Origin: Whitmania pigra
Lineage: Eukaryota; Annelida; Clitellata; Hirudinida; Haemopidae
Direction: 5' to 3'
NCBI GenBank assembly: GCA_021613335.1
Contig: JAJTWR010000428.1
Coordinates: 62,001-126,000, forward strand
DNA length: 64,000 bases
The notes beneath the pieces were generated by a model. The model saw nothing but the letters and a program-made list of their open reading frames with translations. It was not told the DNA's origin and made no database searches. Within the stretch, counting starts at the first letter, position 1. Each line of letters starts with the position of its first letter. A program made the translations under genes and the position numbers. Shown here piece after piece: positions 1-14,100 of this stretch.

Positions 1-3000
1 GTAATTACTTCAGAGCACGAGAACCTCATCTCGGCCGCTTTGTTTTTGAAGTCCCATAAAACAACTGAGCCAGTCTCAAAGCCTATGAGAAGCTGTAATG
101 ATAAAGCTGTTGGTAATTTAATGTATTATTTCGTTACATGCGATACTTCGGGATGATTTTTTTTTTTTTGGATTTTTAAAGCGATGAATTTGCTAGGCAG
201 AGTTTGTTTAATTTTTAAATCGTTACTTATTTTAAAACATATTTAGCTTAAAGATAATAAATGTTCACTTTATTTGGATCGATAGGATTGTCACTTAAGT
301 GAACCACGGGTCCTGGATGGGCCAAACGAATGCTGTCAAACAATTCTTAACCTCAATGAAGAGTAAAGGTTGAGGCGATGTTTAACAAATTTTAGAAAAT
401 TCATTAAAATGTAGTATATAAGTCAGTAAGGCAAATACAAAAAATAAGTTTCCGAAGTTTAAATTGATTGTTTATGCATTTTCAATGATTTTAAAAGTAT
501 GGACAACTCGAGTAGAGAGAACGTTCGAGTCCTTATTAAAATTCGTACTAGTTAAGCTTACTAACAGATCCATGGCCTTGTTCCAATTGATGATGTAACC
601 CGAAAGCGTGAAAGATTCTAAGTTTACAATCTGGACGTTCCCTCTTTCCGTTCCAACATAGAGCCATTTGCTCTGAAATGGCAGATGGCAGGTGGAAATT
701 CTGTAAACATTACAGAGCAGTCACAGTTACACCGATAATCGAGAAAGGCTAAATTTTGCGAAAATGGCTTTGGTATGGGAATGCCAACGTCCATGAAGGC
801 ATTAGTAATTAGTATTTATTACCAATTTCGTTGAAAAGTAGAGTTTATTAATTTGGCTTTTAAAATTACAGTATTCCAAAGTCACAATTGCTAAGTCTAA
901 TCGCGTCAAAATGGCGGTAGAACGCCGACCGATTTTTATTAAATTGGCAGCTCAAATATTATTTTCTTAGAAGACTAAAAACTTGTTCTAATAACTAATT
1001 AAATTTAATAAAAGCTAAGGTCATATGTGAAAGATACTTTTCACGTTGAAATTTCAAGGAATGTACAAGGTCTGGTTTCTTCTGGCGTATCGTCCACATA
1101 TGTAACTGGTCGTCCGCTGTTACCGAGACTAAGGAGCCCTTAAACAGAATTGTGATCCGATGAGATATATTTATCCGTTAATGTTAAGCGTCAAAATGTT
1201 ATTTTCTCTTATTAGCCTTTGAAAAACGTTAAACTAATTTATTTCAATTAAACTCAAGAAAAATATATGAAAACACAACTTCCAGAAACTAAAACCATAT
1301 TAATTCTTGCGTTAAAGGGTCTCTTCTTATACAGAAAGGTTGAGGAAGTTCTGGATAAAGATGTATATACGTCAATATAAACCATTCAAACGAAAAAAGC
1401 ACAGCGCCATTTCCCCCCTGACTTTAAACTAGACGCAAAAAAAGGTAATTTCTTGTTGTGAGAAGGTTTGACCCTCCTGAATTTTGAAGAAAAAACAAAA
1501 TCATTTCAAGTTGCTAATACAGAATTGTGATCCAATTTTTTTCTCTTGGAAAAAGCTTTCCATCGAATCCCTCAAAAAAATGTATGGCAAGAGAAGATTC
1601 TTTTAGTTAAGAGCATGCAAGTTACTTAACCTTCCAAGGGATGAAATAAAAGAAACATTTGTAATGTTTGCATACTTAATTAGGTACTTTTATTTGGTTA
1701 AACATAAAACAATCTATTCGAAATTATTTTTTATTTTTTATCTTCCTTGGCAAGGTTGATCTTTTCTTTTCTACAATATGAACTTTTTATTTCTTATGCA
1801 TGGTGGATGTGCATGTATGAAATGAGTCTTCTGAGAATATTTCGTCGGGAGAGAATTCCATGATCAGCAATTGCTTCGATCAAGCAATGGATCACGATCT
1901 GTTCTAGATTTATGTGTTAACATTTGACATCAACTGATCGACTTTTTCCATCCAGACCATAATCATTTTGAAAGAATAAAGGCCTTAGAATACGATCCTA
2001 CCTCTGTAGCTCAGATCTGGGTGCGAGTTGGCTCAGAGAGTGGCGTGCCTGCGAACGACGGTAAAAGCAACAGTCGTTACGTGTCGTGTTCGCGACCCAG
2101 CTTGCACCGCCACAAAGCGCCCCTTGGATGCGGCGCTATACAAATGGTTGGCGCTTACGCTTATGGCGCTATACAAATAAACATACATGCGCAAGATCTG
2201 AACCATTTAAATTTGTCACAATTCAATAAATATCAAAATGTTTGAGATATAAGCAGATGTAAAAGAAGGCTGCTCATCATTACTTGATCAAAATTTCATG
2301 AAGCATTTGCATAATTTTAGTTAATAAGACTTTAGTGATAAAGTAAGCTTAAGCTTTTCAGTAATTGCATGAAGGAAAAAATAGGGATATTAATATCAAT
2401 CAATAATTTTTTTTAATTATGTGACATAATTAGCCTTTGAGGACTGGAACATTATAAAAAAATAAAAAAATAGTATAAACCTAACTGAATTAATCATGAT
2501 TCAGAAAAGCAAAATTTTAAAGGAAATGTTTAATGTTGCAAAATGTCTTGGAAAACCATCGTGTGAAGAAAATACCTTTTTATCTTAATGGATTAACTTA
2601 CAGCATTTTAAGCCCCTGAAGCAATAAAAATATAAAAATTCGATTGTAAATCATAAAAAAAAAACATTTACAACTTCTAAGTAGAATAACTTAAAAAAAC
2701 ATGAATAATTAAAAATAAATCATTTGAACCCCACAAAAACAGTTTCTAAATAAGGCCCTGAAAAAGACTAATTTATTTTTATATAAAGCCCAATAATTTC
2801 TTAAAATGAAACGATCCATTGAATCCTGGAAAAGGAGTGGCGATTCACTCATTTTTTGCATCATCCAAACATGCCAGCATTACACCCACCACCGTTATCG
2901 GCAATGATAATGATATTCGATTATGCAAATGCAGATACAAATGGTTTATCTTAAACCACTATAAATAATGTTGAGCCAGATTCATTTTGATTCAACTAAA

Positions 3001-5418
3001 AAGTGAGAAACCTGTATATTTAAGCCACTTAATTACAATAGTCAACTATCATTTGCAATTCATTTTTAATATTTACTCGTTTTATGTAGTTTGATTGGTT
3101 TCCAATCCAGACTCGTCGTTTTAAACGACATGAACTTCGTCCTTTTGATGACCCATTCACATTTTTTTATGAAATATTGCGAAACTAAAAGTCAACAATT
3201 AAATAGGTGATTCTAAAAAATATTAGAAATTGCAATTAAATAAATTATATGTAGAAATATCAGACATGATTTCTCAACAAAAACATTTAGCGGATTGTCC
3301 TCCATTGAAGTTAATGTAAACATAATAAAGGAACATCAAACAAACCTCATTAATAAGGAATATAAGTTGAGTGACAGACACATTTCCCTCGTGTTTTACA
3401 TCGTACTCCACTCCTGGTCTGCCGTAACTGAAGGAAAAAGTCAAAACCATCATCATATCATTCAGTTTATTTGAATGTCATCTCAATAAAGTGTATTTAT
3501 AAACTTATATTATTATAGTTTGCTTTTCCTTTGCTTGGACTTAATTTTTATTTGTTTAATTATTAGAATTTTAAGAATTCAACGAATGGAGTTAAAGTGA
3601 AGCTTTAAATAATCCAAGGACAAGTTGAATTACTCATTTTTTGCTCAATTGTGCCGATTATGGATAGTCTTGTGAAAGAGGCAGAAAATGAATAAAGTTC
3701 AGCTGATTAAACTACCTAGCTTCACTTCGAATACATTATTCGTACTAAGTTCCTTCGTAAGACTTGCTGAAGGATGACATTTTACAAAGCGCAAGAGGTG
3801 ATTGTGCTTTGACAATGACTTAATTGTGCAAACGCTGTTATCGACCAGAAAAAGTCAGGTTTCACAAAATCTTGTCCAAATCTTAATAACATTTCATCGA
3901 GGAGGATGATTATGCAAGACCTCACACTTCACCAATTCATCATCCTATCCCTCATTGAGCATTCATGATTACTGTCTACAAATTGTACGGGATGTTACTC
4001 ATATAAGCAGATAATTGCTCTATTATAATATTTTTGTCCGTTTGTACATTTTGTGCAAAACACTCACCCAAACTTAACTAAACTTAGCTAAACTTAACCA
4101 TGCAAATTAAATTTTACAAAAATTAATATTAATTATAATTATAATTATATTATAATATTATATTAGTACTATCTTTTGGCTTTAGCCGATTGGAATAGCC
4201 ACTACAACCAATAGTTGTTACACATTTGACGTATCCAATGATAATAATAATAATATTAAATAAAAATACCAGTTAAACTGAAGTAGAATTTACGTTTAAA
4301 TTGAATCAAGCTAAACCAATGAATGTTATGAGTATATTATTTGGTTTATTATCTTAAATTCTTCCCTGGCTTTTCCTTATTAGCTCATCGAGAAAAATTG
4401 ATGTCCCTAGGCGATCAATAAACAGTAATAAATAATTAAATTCAATAACAGGCGATCGTGATTATTTTAAATATATAACGTAATAAATTAATTTAATTGG
4501 CATTGTAATAATTAATAGTTTGCGATAACAATTTGAAGGACAACTTACATCTTTATTATGCCTGTTTTATTTCCGATTGCCAAAAGATTCTGAACCGGAT
4601 CACAGGCCAAAGATGTCGGTTGATAAGGGAAACCATGACAAACCGACTGTTGGTGGTCAACAAGTTATTAGTTGAGTAAAATTTCAGTTAATTACATTAA
4701 TTTATTGAATGGAAGAAGCATATTGTCTACGATATTATTTGATACAGAAATGACAATAATTTGGCGTAAGTCTGGATTTGAAAAAGAGAAAAGAATAACT
4801 TTGAAAATAATGCATTATGTCTGATTGCCCAGAATTCCTCAGGTCAAAGTAATTACCACGCTGTTGATTATAATCGGAAGATCTCAATTAATTTGCCCTT
4901 GATTGGAACTGGTGTACACCATTTTAAGATAAAAGGATTGACAAAACTAAACGTATAATTGGAAATATTATAGATGCATAAAAGGGAAAATGAGCCTAAA
5001 ATATTAGGTGATACTGGTGATTAAATTAAAGTTCTATTACAATAATGACGATAATAATGAAATTTAATAACCTTATTTTACTTAGATAATTAGTCATGAT
5101 TTGGATCTGAAATGTTGTGAATTATCGGCAAACATTAATGCGAAGGTTTGGGGCCAAGAAAGATTAATCGATGATGGATGGCGATATAGCGATTGTGCAG
5201 CAACACAGTTTCAATTGATCTATTGTAAAATTAATAACAATAGTGATTAAAACACGTTTTAAATATGAGATTCTCACTTTGCCCATTTGAAAATGCTCCG
5301 ATCTAAGGGTTTCTTCAATGCCGACGTCAGACTTCTGAGGAGTGGTCACGGATGACCTGAGACCGACGAGAACTCCCCTCAAGTTGAATTTTTTCATCTT
5401 CTGATTTACTTTCTCCAT
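1..5418 (-). CDS. STXBP5: Tomosyn (syntaxin-binding protein 5 family), 5' exons, truncated by the window edge
   Basis: Tomosyn is a cytosolic WD40 protein that binds syntaxin/SNAP-25 through a C-terminal R-SNARE and restrains vesicle fusion. Seven exons are visible on the minus strand: 5418-5278, 4646-4549, 3427-3346, 1138-1038, 700-566, 332-269 and 92 to the edge. Phases are continuous throughout. The first exon has MKKFNLRGVL and SEHFQMGK (the Met at 5397 matches the usual family start; an upstream in-frame Met lies at 5418). Later exons read HGFPYQP, GRPGVEY, FLINE, WLYVGTERGN, HPGPVVHLSDNP and LLIGFETGSVVLWD, the first WD repeats in family order. The remaining propellers and the SNARE motif lie outside the window. 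Introns are long (0.2-2.2 kb) and AT-rich. Family similarity was recognised by eye from conserved motifs. I cannot separate STXBP5 from STXBP5L; an invertebrate would normally have one gene. Confidence 0.9.
2003..2190 (+). repeat. tRNA-derived SINE-like repeat, family A
   Basis: A box A-like stretch (GTTGGCTCAGAGAG) near 2028 is followed by a box B-like GTGTTCGCGACCC near 2087 and a tail with the motif GGCGCTATACAAAT. The same order of elements recurs at about 16768, 23165, 25425, 31042, 50045 and 59698. It lies in the tomosyn intron between exons 3427-3346 and 1138-1038. Confidence 0.7.
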
Positions 5419-7200
5419 GTTAATTATGATCCATCAACTAAATAAGGATGTCCAGTGACAACTGTCCATTTCAGCAATTTACATGAAAACGTCGCTTGTT
5501 ACAGCCCTATTCTAGAATCGACTATGCACACAACTAAATAGCTGATTACATGATGTAATTACAGAGCTTCTAGAAAATGTAGTAGTTCCTCGCGATTAAT
5601 AACTTTGTCGAGAATTCGCAAGCAACAAAATTACAAAGTCGTCAAAGCAATTATTAACGAATGTCAGCGCAGTACCATCTGAAAGACTACGATAATTTGG
5701 TCTTAGCTCGCTGAGAAAGCTAATCAAAATATTACTTTTCAGCCGCTGAAGCCGGATCTAGTAATCGCTTCCAATTTTTGTTTTCAATTCGCTTCTGCAC
5801 CACACTGTATATTTCATAGATTAAATCCAATTATGCTGATCTAATTTAGTCTGGTGAGTCTCCGACTCAAAACAACGATTTCGAGATGTCTAGCAAGTAT
5901 CCACTCTCGAACTATTTCCATATCTCCTCTGCATTTTCTTCCAATGTACAATCACAGCTGTCAGTAGCGTGCAAACAAAAAAGAGCTCCAACAAGTTTTA
6001 ATTCCAGATGACCACAATTCCAATCTTCTTTTCTATAAATTTTATATTGTTCAAATTTTCTGGACTAAATGTCTCGTATCGGAGGGAAGTTTGCATCGGT
6101 ACCTACCGGAAGTTCTTATGGATCGTGTACGAATAGCAAAACAAGGCGTTTGTCTGCCGGACACGCTGCTGGATTTCTCACGCACGTTCCTATGAAAATC
6201 TAGCAAGGGACATGCGACCCGATACAATGGAGCTAATATGAATATGCAGTGTTCAATCTAATCATAAAACCCCATCCACATTTTGATAAAACAATCCCAC
6301 CAAATTTTTTGTGAACATTGAAAAATATTAATGACATATACATATAAAGCAAGAGAATTAAAGTTCCTAAGGTTATTAATTTTATACAAATAAACGCCGA
6401 CATCTCTGGAATTGTAAAAAAACAAACATTCTAAGTAGAGTTGAATCCGCCATGGAATAACCATGGAATTTTTTGAGTCGATCTGGACCCATAGTCAAAA
6501 TGCCTGCATTATGAATATTAAAGTAATTAAATAATATAAATAACAAATTTAAATTAGATATACAGAAAAAAAAAACAGACAAAATGTTATAAACGTCGAC
6601 TATTTGATCTAGGGAGTTGGATGGCTCGAATAATCAAACAATGTTAGTAGAGGCAGCTGCTATGATGGTGCAGTCATCATTTGCACAATCACATCAGGAA
6701 TTTATACACAAATTTGTAACTGGAGAGGGGAAGTCATCTGATAAGTTTTTTTTATTCGCAAATTGGAGGGGGCAGCTGATGGGAATCCTCAAAATTTAGG
6801 GAGGGTGAGTAAATCCACTATCATCATAATTTTATCATCATCACCTCTCCTGGTTGGTGGTCGAGAATTGTTTGGGGATAATTGTAGCGGACTGTTCTTC
6901 TCTTTGAGGGCAGAACCAGTTCGTGATCTCCTTGTAAATTCAACATGGTGGCCTAGAAAAATAAGCATAAATCTGCTCACAAAAAATGCAAAGATCAGTC
7001 GAATTAAGAACACTAAATATCACTAAAAGCAGAAGAAATTGCTTTACTTTGTAGATGAGACTGTTGTTGATGAGGTTCTCTTTTCTTTTGTATGGCTGCA
7101 ATTACGTAGTTGACAAAACTTTAAGAGCAAACAGTAATATGATATGCACTCGGATTAATCCAGAAGCCAGCTAGCGGCGTCGTCAATATGAACACACTAT
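5419..7200. other. Intergenic: tomosyn upstream region
   Basis: No coding segment with family similarity or clean splice sites was found. The sequence is AT-rich apart from a more GC-balanced stretch at about 6070-6240, which could be part of a promoter or 5' untranslated exon. The short open frames here look random. Confidence 0.4.
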
Positions 7201-7216
7201 TAACAAAGTTTATTTG

Positions 7217-10123
7217 CTACATATTTTTCTTTCTCAAAAATAATTTTAAATAAAAAAATAAAATTTTAATATTACAATAAATCAATATTACAATATTGCA
7301 ATAAAAATATCTGTTGGCAGATATTCTGAGCGTCAAAAGTTTGACCCACTTCGAGAAAAAACCAACAGCTGAAAAAGGCGACGACGAAAGGATATAAAAA
7401 CAGGAGGATGACCTTGCCAAAAGGAAAAAAATCATAAAATTGCAAACCACACCACAGGAGACTCAATGTGGAAAGAATGCTGAGACACCACCAATACAAT
7501 TCCTGGTAGGATTATATTAATTTAAATCTGTTTGATTTTCATTAAGTCCAAATCATCTGAGTTATGCAACGGACTATAATCAAATAAATAAATAAATAAA
7601 TGATTTTCATGACTACAAAAGAAGGGCATCGATTATCCGAAATAGCTCGGGAAATGGATAGCTGCGATCAACAGCATAGCTAGGGCTAAAGGGAAAGAAT
7701 GGAGCCCTGCCCATTTGAATCTCCCATAGTTATAATATTGAGCGGGGGCGGGGAAGAATTTATCAAATAATCAAAATTGGACACCAAATTTGTAAATTTG
7801 TAAATGCAAAGGGGACACCAAATTTTCAATTTCGCCACGGGCGCCGAAGCCCCTATCCTCGTCTGTGGCCGTGATGATCAAATCGATTAAAAATTTCGGA
7901 TATTCGACTCCTGTGTTTCATTGTGGAATAGGTTAATGTTTAATTTAATTGATATTTAAATACAATTTAGTTGATATATTTAATCAATTAATATGTTCTT
8001 ATCAAAATCTTTACCACGACTGAGAAGGCAACAGACCACGTGAGGAACTTCCTAGCGATAGAAAGGAAAATATGGACGGCCACCAGAGTTATCATTTGAT
8101 CGGAGGGATTCATATTATCCACGCTCAATATGAACATCGTTGTCATTGCAACAAGAAACTAGTAATTATTGTGATTGTATTAACTAGTAATAACAAAAAA
8201 TATTATTATTTTTATTTAGATGTAATAAGATAATAATAACAGACGTGCTTGCATTTTCCCAGGTATTTTCGTTTTGTTACCATCCATTACATTTACAACT
8301 AATAAATCACTAATGAATTACATAAACTTAATTTTATGGAAAAAGTACCACTTTGACTAACCGGAAACGTGAGCCATCTCGAATTTCTATCTCTAAGAAC
8401 TCTTGAAATGTAGAAGGTGATCCTAAGAATTGAAAAGTACTTCTTGTGATAGTTCTGGTCGCTCAAGGTGGCACTGTCTATGACGTCGTGAATTGCAAAA
8501 TCTGCCGAGAGGCAATGGAAATCATGGCGAATATAATGAAGGAGATTCAAACTGTTGACTATGAGGACTTTCCGATTTTCGGAGTTTTCACAATAGAGCA
8601 TCAATTTTAAGCTCTGATGTAGGATGGATTTTATTTCAGGAACTTTAAAACTCTCAATTTTTATAAGAGATTTAGCATTTTCATTAATTCTATTGTTAAT
8701 ATAAATTAATTTTCAATTGGTTTCAATTTTCTAAACATTTTCCAATTTTGTCAAGTAAGATAATCTTAGATTTTAGTACTCAGAAAAATCTCCCTTCACA
8801 TTCATTTCAATTTTAAATTTAGCTTAAAGCAACTTGAATTTTAACATCCTAACCTGAATATCCAGAGGAAAGTAGAAATTATCGGGTTCGAAACTAAACT
8901 CTCCCCATAAGATAACTTCCTGAACCAAAAAGGACTTTCTCACGGGATCAATGCCTATGCGTCTGCTTAAAGTTTCCAAATTTCCAATGACGTTTTGAAC
9001 GCCTAATAGTGGCATCCAATACCCAGAATTAAGAGTAATAGGATGAACAACAGACTGCAACGAATAACGCAAACCTTATTTGCGTGCAATCAATTCCTTA
9101 TTTTCTAAGAGCACTATTACAAAAATTTGCTTGTAAGACCTTATTTAAGTCCTTTTATCACTCTTTGTCTTAAAGCATTGAATTTGTATTGCACGATAGG
9201 AATCAACCGAGGGCCGTAAATCATGTATAATACATTTAAACACTAATTTTGTGATGCGAATGTTTATTCCACATCAGAATTCAGTTATCCTTTGGTAAAA
9301 TAAAATCATCAGGAACTTCTGGCAATAATATAGAATGATATCCTCCTCTGAAGAATTCTCCATATACTTAAGAATCAGTAATGTCCATTACAAAGAAAAA
9401 CTCTCACCCTGTCTCTTTGAATGCTTCGTTCTTAGTTCTTAGTTAAATGGCTTTTTGATGTTTTTCGCTATTACCTGATTTATTTATTTAACAAAAATCC
9501 GTTTCATAACCTAGATAATTTGAACATATGACAAGACTATCACTTAAACTGGAAGGTGGGCTTAAATATATTCTTTCCAGCTTTGCCAGGGCTGAAAGCT
9601 TGATCCAGCACACCTTTCAGAAGGAAAAGGATCATCTGAGACTTTTACTTTTCCTCTGTATGTTTACATTTTTCTCTCTGCTCCCTCAAATACATTCTGG
9701 CCTACTCCTGCACAGGTACGCCAGAGGGCAAAAACTCGTACAACTTGAAGAAATAACCCTTTTTGTTTCTAATCTAAAGTCATGAGAGAAACAGGATTAA
9801 GGAAGATAGACTAATGAAAACTTACCGTCAGTAATTTAAGAAATAAGTTGAAATTTGAAATGATTAAAAAATAGCTACATTATTACACACTGTAATAAGG
9901 TTAGAAGGTTCTAATCTAAACATGTATTTTGTGACCGTCCTAATTCATGAAATGGACGTTAATAAAATATTAATATATTTGAGAAAGCTGAAAACCTTTT
10001 CGATCTCTAGTTTGGGTTCTTGCCACGTTGTAACAACTCTCATTTCGGCTTCAAAACAAGCCTTTTCAACGCTTATCATTCCGATTTTCAGCACCACAAC
10101 TTGAGTCTCCAGCACCGTTATGC
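7217..10123 (-). CDS. Divergent pentameric ligand-gated ion channel (Cys-loop superfamily fold), partial exon model
   Basis: Minus-strand segments with matching splice sites: 10123-9996, 9773-9706, 9054-8854, 8613-8362, 8158-8015 and a possible last block from 7502 down to about 7217. In order they resemble a pLGIC. The first has beta-strand 1/2 with TTWQEPKL. The third has GYWMPLLGVQN and EVILWGEF followed by FPLDIQ, the family's W-x-P, N and FPFDxQ signatures. The fourth holds the outer beta sandwich, ending FSILRITFYISR before a first membrane segment that joins FLVAMTTMFIL. The fifth has NPSDQMITLVAVHIFLSI, placed like the M2 helix. The 7502 block is rich in Trp, Leu and Phe and could be M3/M4. 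The two cysteines of the Cys-loop are absent. The N-terminus, one exon between 9706 and 9054 and the 3' end are unresolved. Ligand and ion selectivity cannot be read. Such channels sit in the plasma membrane. Confidence 0.6.
7577..7603 (+). repeat. (AAAT)n simple repeat
   Basis: Short AAAT microsatellite within the 3' part of the pLGIC-like gene region. Confidence 0.8.
7735..7870. repeat. SINE-like repeat, family C
   Basis: Contains GGGCGCCGAAGCCCCTA, closely matching GGACGCCGAAACCCCTA at about 43970 and GGGCGTCGAAACCCTTA at about 61548, each preceded by a similar CAAATT-rich stretch. The shared motif looks like a box B-type Pol III element. The boundaries are approximate. Confidence 0.45.
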
Positions 10124-11144
10124 CTTACGATCAAAAAAGATTTAAACTTGAAGCAGTAGCTCATGGTATTGCAACGTTAAATAATCACCGGCTTCCATGA
10201 TCTTTGCCTAAATTACTGAAATTAGGTGCTACCAAAAAATTACATCCATTACCACATCCAATTTAATCTTGTCTTAAACTCTAAGAAAAAAATAATGGTA
10301 CAAACATTTTGGAGTTACGTCACTTGAAGAGGAAGATTAACAGTATGTAAATTGGTACGGTAATTGGAAAATGATGCAAATTTGCTACATAACAAAATAG
10401 GTAAACCAGAAAAATGAAAATATAATTTTTCGCATAAGACCAGATCGTTTACTAAAAACGCGAATATCAAGCCTCACTTTGTAGGATTTGACCTCTTTCA
10501 TAATCACTTGCTGGTTAGAATAACCTTATCGGCGAGGACTTATTAAGCGCACTGACTCGGTATTACAGTTCAACCGTGAACGGTTTTAAAAATCTGCATG
10601 CTATTCTTCAGAAATAACTCTACCTATTTTTGCATTTGTTTATTTGGTAGTAAATTTGGATTCTAATTATTCAGCATTGACCTATTTTCTTTGCTATTCC
10701 AAAAGTCGATTATATTGTGGCAACTCAATTTCAAAGCCCTTTACAATTGCACAAACGCGTCGGAGTAGCCATGACCAACCGAGGCATCCCTATTCTCAGA
10801 TTCTATTAGTTTAACACCAAAAATCATTTTCAGTTCGCTTCCTTAGGAATAACAAGCATATAATCTTAAATAATAACAACAAAATCTTGAACTTTAATGT
10901 ATTCCAAAACGTCAACATGTTAGGCGATGTGCTAAAATAAATATAATTTTGTTTCATTTGACTTATTATAATAATATTCAAATGAAGTAGCTTAAACCTT
11001 ACAGTAAATTTAAATTTTGCTTAGCAGTTTCCATGGTGATACTTTCAATTTGAAAGTGCGAAGAACTTGTTCACGCAGCTAACGGCAAGTTGGGGTTTTG
11101 TGTAGTATATCAAGCTTAAGATAAGCTGTAAATTGTTGAACAAA

Positions 11145-11147
11145 ATG
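11145..11147 (+). promoter_or_regulatory. DNAH6: Chosen DNAH6 start codon
   Basis: First in-frame ATG of the exon, followed by SDPMKNFKF; a second Met lies four codons on (11157). The upstream frame contains only TTG codons and no splice acceptor. The first exon ends at a GTAATC donor after KLEPL, which rejoins PVL in the next exon, matching the family. Confidence 0.65.
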
Positions 11148-14100
11148 TCGGATCCGATGAAAAATTTTAAATTCTGTGTGAGCGGTCGCAGGAAAGAATC
11201 AATTACTAAAGAGACGATTGCTAATCTACCGAAAGTTAATCTGCAAGACATGATTGACAGAATTTATGTTAAGCCTTACGTTTTGGAAGATTCTTGTCCT
11301 GATCCTTCCATGGAACTCATCAGACCTTCAAAACTGAAAGAATCGAGAACAACTTCAAATTCAGTGTCTTCAAAATTGGAACCGCTGGTAATCTTTTTTC
11401 GTGTGTCTATTTTCTAAAATCCGAGTATATTCTTTAATTTAACTTTTTTAATGACATATTTTTCTATCGATTGTAGCCAGTGCTGAGAGCTGCTCAGATG
11501 AAAAATAGCTTGGATCTCACCTACGTCACCTCACAGTCAAAGAAGAAACTTCCATCACATCTACCACCCATAATTCAAATGGACACTGTAAGAAATACAT
11601 TCATTTTATTGGATGACACTTTTGGTTCAAAACCAAGAATACCAATTTCAAAAGTTTCGTCTGTTCTCTGTTTTTTTAGCAACCTTCTGGATATGGAAAA
11701 ATTGAAAAAGACTATGGTAGAAGTTGGTTCAATGCAGGTTATATAAACTTAATTTAGAGTTTATATTATATAAACCAAATAATAGATATTGGTTTATTAA
11801 TAACAGTTACTGATGGTTAATTTCTTGCCTGGTGTTAATTGAATGTTTTCCTTATATTATTATAACATTGTTTTATAATATTTAACCTGAATTATGAATT
11901 ATCCGTACATCGACAGGATAACGATCAGGTAACAGTATCATTGCGCATCATTTAAAAATCATTTTTTGATATCTTTTTCTAACATTTTTTATGCCCGTTT
12001 AAGTTTTACTTAATACATTAAACTTTCTAAAGGCTCACAATTTTTTTTCTTATCAACTTTGCAATGCCTCTCACCAAACGTTGTCACAACTAAAACAAAT
12101 TCACTTTTGTCACCACACAAATTACAACGTCACAAAAATGTTTTATTAACCTTTATTGCTTTGACAGGAGCTGAAGAATTGTACGGAATGACGAACATTC
12201 ATGAAATCATAAAAATCATTCGCATGAATCCTCAGCTTGACTTTGTTTATTTGACTCCTGTTGCCAAAAAGAACAGTGTCAATTATCATTATTATAATCT
12301 CAAGTGAGAAAATTTGCCACATGTTTTCTACTAGCTAAATTTTAGTGAGTTATCTAAACTTTGTGAAATCTTCAAAATTACCATTATGGTGCTGTCATGC
12401 TAATTTCTTTTGTTTTCGTGGTCATTGTCAGTTATCGAAGTATGAATCCTGAGCATCACCAGCTTTCAGCAATTCATCCAAGCACTTCCTGCAAATGAGA
12501 GCAATGCCCAAAAAGGAGGTTTTTTAATCCCACAGACCTGAGCAGTAGCCCCATTACTTTTGTATAGTCTTTTCTCAACATTCCAAATGTCATTCTTTTA
12601 TTGTTGTTATTATTTTTCATTTTTTTATTATCTGAGATCAAGAACATTTATGTATTTTGTGCACTCAATGAAATATATATTTATATAGTTTTTTTTCTAG
12701 AATTGGAGAAATTAAATTAGTCGATGAAAGCTTTGAAGTAGGATGCTTCAATAATAATACAAAAAGGGTTAGGGTTAGGGTTATAAATAATATTTTCAAG
12801 ATATCAAATAGTTATCTAAACGCTTTAAAAGTTGTAGCATAGAAACACCATTTTGTGGAGTGGGATTAGAGATAGATCCACTTGATGTGAAAAAATGTTG
12901 TCATCAAGAATTTTTTTTTGATTCAGAAAAATGTCTTGAAATTTATGATAATATTCAAGATATGAATTACAGTCCAGTAAAATCATTTTCAGGATTGAAT
13001 GAACCAACAGTTTCTTCTTAGCATTTATTTGATGTGTTCATTTTTGTGGCTAAGGTTAATTAAATTGTTCTCACTGATCAAACAGGTTAGTGCCTTACAA
13101 GGAAATTGACAAAACAGATTATTGCACGGTGAGCCAGAGGGGAGTGATGAGGGTTCGCATGAGCGAAGACAACACTTTCATTTCACTCGATCGATTTGAT
13201 GAGGAGTTCAGCTTCTTCGTAAAGCTCATTAAGGTATTCATATGAATTTCATATATAATGAAACATAAAAGTCATTGCCACCAAATTGAAGATACGGCTG
13301 TTCAAATTGTTCCGTCAATGGAAGGCATTTAGCATGTGGAGGAAGAATGTCAAGTTTGAAAAGTTTCAAATTGCTCAGGTTTACCTCAAACAATACCTCT
13401 TCTACACTGATGATGTGAGTCTCACATATTAATTAATGATAATCATTATTATTACGACAATCAAACGAGATTTTGTGAAGATGGACTAAGGGAATAAGGG
13501 ACTGTCTACTTGTTAGTGTAATTGGAAGTATATTCTTCATGCTATTCTTTTGGAACCTTTCTTCATTTAGTTATGTCAACAACTTAGGAAAATTACTTCA
13601 TTTTTTCTTGATATATGAAAGCAAAATATTTTGCTTTTAAACTGTTGATATTTTTTATCAACAAAAATTAAATCTGAGTTCAAATTATAGGTACCAAAAA
13701 ATGAGGATGCCAGAGTATGTGAGCTAAGATGCTAAGAGCACATAGGAAATTAATAAGTAATAGCAACCTCAGAATTTAATTCCAAATGGATCTGCAAAAA
13801 AGCAAAGGCCTTGACCTTGCATCTATTGTCACCCAAGCAAAATGTGAATCATCAGATAAGCCAACTCACCTTTTTCCTCAATGAACATAGCAGTGGATTT
13901 CAGAACCATAATTAGTTTCTTACATGCATTCTTACATTTGACAACTTTAAATAATAGGTATTAATAACTGTCTAGAATATCAATAAAAATGTTAATGAAT
14001 TGGGTGAAATTATTTTAGGAGTTGTCTTACTTTCTTAAAATTAATACTCTCTTGTGAGTATAGCCATTGATATGAGCTTTAAATTTAAGTCTGTCGTCAA

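Noticed and set aside
4040..4150. Short AT-rich palindromic TTATAATTATAATTATAT run as a possible origin or array
   Set aside because: Simple AT-rich intron sequence of tomosyn with no regular spacing; no CRISPR-like or origin-like organisation, as expected for animal DNA.
11896..11922. Possible micro-exon between GACAG and GTAACA in DNAH6
   Set aside because: In the required phase it introduces a TAA stop.
12435..12510. Possible DNAH6 exon with a TTATCGAAG start
   Set aside because: It lacks a donor before an in-frame stop, and exons 12168-12303 and 13086-13233 join directly with correct phase and similarity.
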